A stretch of 64,000 nt of DNA, from positions 77,997,200 through 78,061,199 of the forward strand of contig NC_087062.1 of the NCBI RefSeq assembly GCF_963678635.1, in the 5' to 3' direction. Positions 59,723-64,000 of this stretch are shown piece by piece. The notes below the pieces were generated by a model. That model had not been told where the DNA came from and ran no database searches. It saw only the letters and a list, made by a program, of their open reading frames with translations. The translations under genes and the position numbers were made by a program. How positions within the stretch are numbered: position 1 is the stretch's first letter; the number at the start of each line of letters is the position of its first letter. Source of the stretch: Symsagittifera roscoffensis (taxonomy: Eukaryota > Xenacoelomorpha > Acoela > Convolutidae).

Positions 59723-62700
59723 CGTAGTCATAGCGACACCGACCCTGGTAGACCACATTGATAGGCTCGATGAGGTCTTTGGATGCATGAAAAGAGCAGG
59801 ATTAAAGTGCAAACCATCGAAATGTGAAATCCTTAGGGACTCGATTAAGTACCTAGGACGAATGGTGGATAGGCATGGTGTGAGGCCGGACCCGGAAGCA
59901 GTGGAAGCAGTGTTGACATGGAAAGCTCCCAGAACGAACACACAGCTCATGAGCTTCCTAGGGTTTGCCAATTACTACCGAGAATTCATAAAAGGATATG
60001 CGGACAAGGTGTACCCGATGCAGAAGCTGATGCGCAACAAAGGGAAAAAGTTCGAATGGAACGATGAGGCACAGGTTGCTTTCGAGAACATAAAGCGGGA
60101 ACTGTGCGAAGCGCCAGTGCTGGGCATGCCTACAGAAAAGGGCATGTATGTTCTCGACACAGATGCATCGGTGGTGGCCATCTCAGGAATCTTGCATCAA
60201 GAGCAAGAATGGAACGGAAGAACAGTTCTCCGTCCCATTGCATACGGCAGCAAAGTCTTGAGTGACACAGAGATGAAATATGGCGCACCAAAAGCAGAAA
60301 TGTTTGCAGTAGTCACCTTCGTGGAGAAGTACCGTGCATACTTGGGGAGCGCTCCCTTCAAGTTACGCGTGGACAACAGAGCGTTCTCCTGGTTGAAGAC
60401 CTACTCGATGGATCAGAGTTATATTGGTAGATGGATAGTAAGATTGGATGGCTACCACATGATAATCGATTACAGGATGCGCGACAAACACCAGAATGCT
60501 GACAGCCTCAGTAAGAAAACTGAATTCTATGAAAGATTGGAGCAGAAGCAAGCCAGCCAGGCAGAGATAAAGGAGGGATTCTCGTTTCGGGACAAAGAGA
60601 CTTATGAGGCGCTTCCCCTAACGAGATGGTTAGATAAGTCTGGACATCCGATACCAGGGCATCCTGAGTTACCAGTGGAAAAAGCAGCTGAGATAAAAAT
60701 CCTATCAAAAAGGGACCCGGTGCCCTTGGATCTGTTGCTGCGTTCAAACCTGGTACAGCAGGTACTCTCTCGCATGAACATAAACAGCCTCTCATTACTG
60801 GACAAAACGGTGCAGGTCACACCGCAAGTGATGCGGATGCTGGGTGGATTGTTAGAGAGAGAAGTGACCAGGGATGACCCCGAGTGGACAGCAGCCATGG
60901 CATCACTGACAGTCAGGGAGAAGGTGAAAATCAAGCCATCAATACGACAGCAGGAAGAGAACGAAAGGGATTGTAGGACAATAGTTGAGGAACTAGTATC
61001 CTCAATACCCCAAGAGATTTTAACCAGTACTTCTTACGGACAGAAAGAACAGGGGAGCAGCAAGCGAAAGAAAACCGTCACCTTTGTAGACCGGGATAAA
61101 GAGGGTGAAGAGGTAGAACACAATCTGCTGCAAGACTATTTATCCGGGGAGAAGGATGATGAGAAGAACCAGCGATCACAAGATCAACACCCGGGACAAG
61201 GAAATTTGTCCGGGGAGTCTGAGATAAACGAGGAAATTCCTGATGACAAACAGGACCTAGAGAACAAGGTTTTGTCCGGGGAGCTCAGATGGATGCGAAG
61301 AAAGCACAGACATGATCTGGAGGAGAGCGCAGTCTCCAGCACAACCTCTTCGACGAACGATGATTCCCGAAACTCAGGAATGGATACCTATTCAGACAGG
61401 AATTCGACCTCGGGATCAGAACTGTCAGAACTGGCGATTCACACGCTACTAGTGGAAACTCGGGCGAGGGAAATGGACAGAGAGGTGTACCAGGATCCTG
61501 ACAGTGATCGCTACCTAATACCAAGCGAAAGAGTCTTTGACAACGCAGCGGATGACTTAGAAATAATAGCAGTATCAAAGCGGTCGATGAGCTTATTGCC
61601 ACAGAAAGAGGCAGTCAGGACTGATCTTCAACCGTTTCAGCAAGAAACACAACCGTTGGCGAAGATTTGGTGCGTTAAGATGGAAGAAGACACACATCAG
61701 CCCAACGAGCGGAATAGTCAGATGAGGGTCATGAAGACGTACTTGAAGGCGAGATACAGACTCTCAGACCTTCTAAGGGCGCAGAGAAATGATCGCATGA
61801 CAAGCAACCTAAAAAGGTGGATAGAAAACGGTGCACCAGACAAAGGTGATCTGGAAGAAGACAGCTATAGGATCCTGAGACAATACTTCATGCAGAAGGA
61901 GGGGAGATTATATCTGAACAAGGACGGGATCGTGGCTTGCAGGAGAAGAGAAGAAGACAAGGTCTTATACAAATATAACGCGATAGTGTTGCCGCAACTC
62001 TATCAGACAGAACTATTATTCAGGTCGCATGATCAGATGGGCCATCAAGGGATCGACAAAGTGTATCAGAGGATCCTGAAGCGCTTTGAGTGGCCTGGAA
62101 TGAAAAAGGCATGTGAGAAATGGGTAACAGCGTGCCTGTCATGCCAACAGGTCAAGGATCCAAGGAAATTACGATTTCCTTTACAATCGATTGAGTCGTC
62201 TGAATTCAACGAGGTGGAGCAGATAGATCACCAGAAGATATGCATGACAGACAGCGGTTATAACCAAGTCTTGGTCATGATAGATCACTTCACGAAGTAT
62301 GCAGAGGCCGTGCCCTGCATAACTGCCCCGGCGGAAGAGACATGCGACCACCTGATCAATACGTGGATAGCAAGACATGGTTGTGCAATGACGTTTCAAT
62401 CGGACAATGGAACAGCTTTCGTAGGCGAGCTTACGAAAGAGCTTATGAGACGGTCACAGGTCGCTCAGGCTCACTCCACGTCATACCACCCTCAGACGAA
62501 TGGCTTAGTGGAAAGACAGAATAGGACGTTAGTGTCGATGCTGAGGGTATATTGTTCCAGGTACAAGACCGATTGGGACAGATACCTTCCACAGGTGATG
62601 GGAGCTTATAATAGCACGCAACACTCCACCACTGGAGTCAGTCCACACATGATGCTGACGGGACACGAGAAGTCTTTACCCTTGACATTCTTCTACCCAG

Positions 62701-62948
62701 AGTATGAGGGAAAGAAAACATCTCCACAGGTTTACGTAAGGGATGTGATCAGACGTCAACAGGAGTTGAACGATCTGTGCAGACGAAATACTCAGCAAGC
62801 ACAGGCAAGGCAAAGGAAAAGATTCGACAAGAAAGCAGCTGGTGCAAAAGCTTACTCGGTGGGGGACTACGTATGGGTATTTCAGAACGTTATACCACCG
62901 AAAGTGACAAAGAAGCTTCTAAAAAAAAATGGAGGGGACCCTTCATGA
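59703..62948 (+). CDS. pol: pol part 2: RT C-terminus, RNase H, integrase
   Basis: 1081 codons. It begins at the RT active site CYVDDVVIATPT. The thumb and connection (LGFANYYREFIKGYADKV) follow. RNase H has D152/D154, E199, D224 and D267 (LDTDAS, KAEMFAV, RVDNRAF, NADSLSKK). A long acidic spacer (about residues 300-700) includes three 22-residue units starting LSGE. The integrase has the zinc-binding HDQMGHQG...ACLSCQQV (about 775-815) and the catalytic triad D842, D901, E937, spaced as DD35E (EQIDHQK, QSDNGTAF, GLVERQNRT). The chromatin/LTR-binding C-terminal part (SVGDYVWVF) is cut by a frameshift in a run of nine A at 62921-62929, giving a premature TGA at 62946. Confidence 0.9.
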   Translation: MMCYVDDVVIATPTLVDHIDRLDEVFGCMKRAGLKCKPSKCEILRDSIKYLGRMVDRHGVRPDPEAVEAVLTWKAPRTNTQLMSFLGFANYYREFIKGYADKVYPMQKLMRNKGKKFEWNDEAQVAFENIKRELCEAPVLGMPTEKGMYVLDTDASVVAISGILHQEQEWNGRTVLRPIAYGSKVLSDTEMKYGAPKAEMFAVVTFVEKYRAYLGSAPFKLRVDNRAFSWLKTYSMDQSYIGRWIVRLDGYHMIIDYRMRDKHQNADSLSKKTEFYERLEQKQASQAEIKEGFSFRDKETYEALPLTRWLDKSGHPIPGHPELPVEKAAEIKILSKRDPVPLDLLLRSNLVQQVLSRMNINSLSLLDKTVQVTPQVMRMLGGLLEREVTRDDPEWTAAMASLTVREKVKIKPSIRQQEENERDCRTIVEELVSSIPQEILTSTSYGQKEQGSSKRKKTVTFVDRDKEGEEVEHNLLQDYLSGEKDDEKNQRSQDQHPGQGNLSGESEINEEIPDDKQDLENKVLSGELRWMRRKHRHDLEESAVSSTTSSTNDDSRNSGMDTYSDRNSTSGSELSELAIHTLLVETRAREMDREVYQDPDSDRYLIPSERVFDNAADDLEIIAVSKRSMSLLPQKEAVRTDLQPFQQETQPLAKIWCVKMEEDTHQPNERNSQMRVMKTYLKARYRLSDLLRAQRNDRMTSNLKRWIENGAPDKGDLEEDSYRILRQYFMQKEGRLYLNKDGIVACRRREEDKVLYKYNAIVLPQLYQTELLFRSHDQMGHQGIDKVYQRILKRFEWPGMKKACEKWVTACLSCQQVKDPRKLRFPLQSIESSEFNEVEQIDHQKICMTDSGYNQVLVMIDHFTKYAEAVPCITAPAEETCDHLINTWIARHGCAMTFQSDNGTAFVGELTKELMRRSQVAQAHSTSYHPQTNGLVERQNRTLVSMLRVYCSRYKTDWDRYLPQVMGAYNSTQHSTTGVSPHMMLTGHEKSLPLTFFYPEYEGKKTSPQVYVRDVIRRQQELNDLCRRNTQQAQARQRKRFDKKAAGAKAYSVGDYVWVFQNVIPPKVTKKLLKKNGGDPS

Positions 62949-63056
62949 TTACGGAGGTGCACCAGGAGGGACGCTTTTATAGACTGAGTACTGGCCGACC
63001 CGCCCACTACGAGAACATCAAGCCACACAATCCATCGACAGAAGACTGGTGTATAC
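62930..63056 (+). CDS. integrase C-terminus, out of frame
   Basis: In the -1 frame the sequence continues KKWRGPFMITEVHQEG...GRPAHYENIKPH, the usual C-terminal SH3-like end of gypsy integrases. Around 63056 the sensible reading returns to the main pol frame, so a second single-base change compensates for the first. Together the two changes alter the frame over about 125 bases. Confidence 0.75.
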
Positions 63057-64000
63057 GCAGAGGAAGATTGGCAGGATCCCGAACAGACAGCGGTTCCCAA
63101 GAACTTGGAACCAGATCTTCCGTTCACGATGCGGATTCGTCAGAAGGACGGGACGAGACCAAGAAAGAAATACAACCGTTACGGTGACGACTTTGTAGTA
63201 GACAAGATAGATCTGAAAAAGATAGTGGAAGAAGTGGTAGGACTAGAAAGCATAACTGTGTCACAAGACATTGACATAGTCGATGATCACAACGATGAGT
63301 GGGTTGACGACTGGTCGAAACCCGAGGTAGAATTCGACGATGAGCAACAGCAGTCATATGAACAAGACCTGACGAATCTGCATGTCTTAGAGTGGCTGAA
63401 TGAAACAACCTCGGATCCAAAGGAGACCAGCGTCACGATTCAAGACGTAGATCGTGAAAGCGCGAAATACATTAAGACCGAACGAGATAATCCTTCCTGG
63501 GCTGCCCAGGAAGGACAACTTCTCATTCCAGCTTCTAACCTTGACTTGATATCCGGTATGCGATCGACGGGGACGCCGATGGATATTTTTGTCCGGGGGG
63601 TGGGGGTAGGACTTACCCACACTGAAAAACTGATAATAAAAAAATTAAGAATAGCAAGGGAAACAGGAGAATTAGAAACAGAAACAGGCGAAGAACCTAA
63701 GAAACCTGACATAGGCAGGGTAGTTGAGTCATATTTTAACTTACCAAATGAATATTCAAGTAACATAGTACTAAAAGACAGTGATTTCATACTCACAAAC
63801 AGAACATGCGCGATAGCAATCACCGCAGACATGAGTTTTAGGACAGCGTTAGCGGCAGATTTTAAGAGAGAATACAAAAACGTGGAATTCCTTTGGAAGC
63901 AAAGACCAGGGATAGGGGGCGTAACAGCCTTACCTCCGGCGGTGCCGCAGATACCGGGAAAGTACTTATGCTTCTTGGTAACGAGGGCGACGGAGAAGCA
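63057..64000 (+). CDS. 3' extension of pol with acidic linker and macro-like domain (open at edge)
   Basis: The main pol frame is open from 63057 to the window edge, at least 314 codons without a stop. The first 230 or so residues are acidic and Asp/Glu-rich (VVDKIDLKKIVEEVV, DDHNDEWVDDW) with a patch DIFVRGVGVGLTH. From about 63757 the sequence follows the course of TARG1/OARD1-type macro domains: IVLKDSDFI, AIAITADMSF, ALAADFKREY, FLWKQRPGIGGVTALPP and PGKYLCFLVTRATEK. Macro domains bind or hydrolyse ADP-ribose. The glycine-rich loop usually found before IAxxFK reads FRTALAADFK here, so catalysis is doubtful. The rest of the fold lies past the edge. It could be a separate third ORF starting at the ATG at 63129 rather than part of pol. 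Confidence 0.6.

Larger units (their letters stand above)
50992..64000 (+). mobile_element. Ty3/gypsy-class LTR retrotransposon, 3' end outside window
   Basis: Order: LTR, possible primer-binding site, ~3-kb leader with motif array, gag, protease, RT, RNase H, integrase, then a 3' extension with a macro-like domain. Protease-RT-RNaseH-integrase order defines the Ty3/gypsy (Metaviridae) type. The element is on the plus strand. It is GC-richer than the host DNA around it. No 3' LTR is reached, so length and LTR identity cannot be measured. Several breaks (see the gag and pol entries) make this copy unable to produce an intact polyprotein. Confidence 0.88.

Noticed and set aside
57811-61602. Long minus-strand frames opposite pol
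   Set aside because: They are shadows of the pol reading frames on the other strand, with no independent features.
48698-64000. Functional link between the PARG exon and the macro-like domain of the retrotransposon
   Set aside because: Both belong to ADP-ribose biology, but the macro-like sequence resembles TARG1/OARD1 rather than the PARG core, and closeness on the map alone is no evidence.

Overview
The window looks like nuclear DNA of an invertebrate animal. It is AT-rich, its genes are split by GT-AG (and some GC-AG) introns, it is crowded with short interspersed repeats, and the recognisable genes are animal ones: a secreted chymotrypsin-fold protease, TXNL1, ALG13, TMEM62, an AKAP11/SPHKAP-type scaffold and PARG. 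The species cannot be named from the sequence alone. The host genes do not form an operon or pathway; they are neighbours.

Layout, left to right. 0.86-2.5 kb (+): secreted serine protease in three exons. 5.5-6.5 kb (-): first two exons of TXNL1, whose PITH domain stops after its first part. 7.2-7.5 kb: hAT-like MITE with an 8-bp target-site duplication. 7.6-10.4 kb (-): large unrecognised coiled-coil/low-complexity protein. 12.3-13.3 kb (-): complete two-exon ALG13. 15.0-16.5 kb (-): 5'-truncated non-LTR retrotransposon ending in a TAA-type tail. 16.7-33.4 kb (-): TMEM62 in ten exons. Their summed length (2025 nt) is divisible by three and all metallophosphatase motifs are present. Its introns hold SINEs, other repeats and a hairpin element. 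33.4-39.9 kb: repeats only. 39.9-42.9 kb (-): two exons of an AKAP110-family anchoring protein. 43-48.7 kb: decayed satellite, duplicated blocks and a Mutator-like MITE. 48.7-49.3 kb (-): one exon of PARG that stops before the catalytic signature.

From about 50 kb to the right edge the base composition changes (more GC) and the sequence is a Ty3/gypsy-class LTR retrotransposon on the + strand. It has two diverged LTR-like blocks in tandem and a roughly 3 kb leader with about 20 copies of a motif close to AATCCGGAGGGGTC. Then come gag (two frames), protease, reverse transcriptase, RNase H and a DD35E integrase. After the integrase the pol frame stays open to the window edge and encodes an acidic linker followed by what looks like a macro (ADP-ribose-binding) domain of the TARG1/OARD1 type. 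This copy is damaged: about 40 residues of the RT palm are missing, a nine-A run shifts the frame, and both zinc knuckles have lost a cysteine. The leader motif array and the 3' macro-like domain are the least expected parts of the window.
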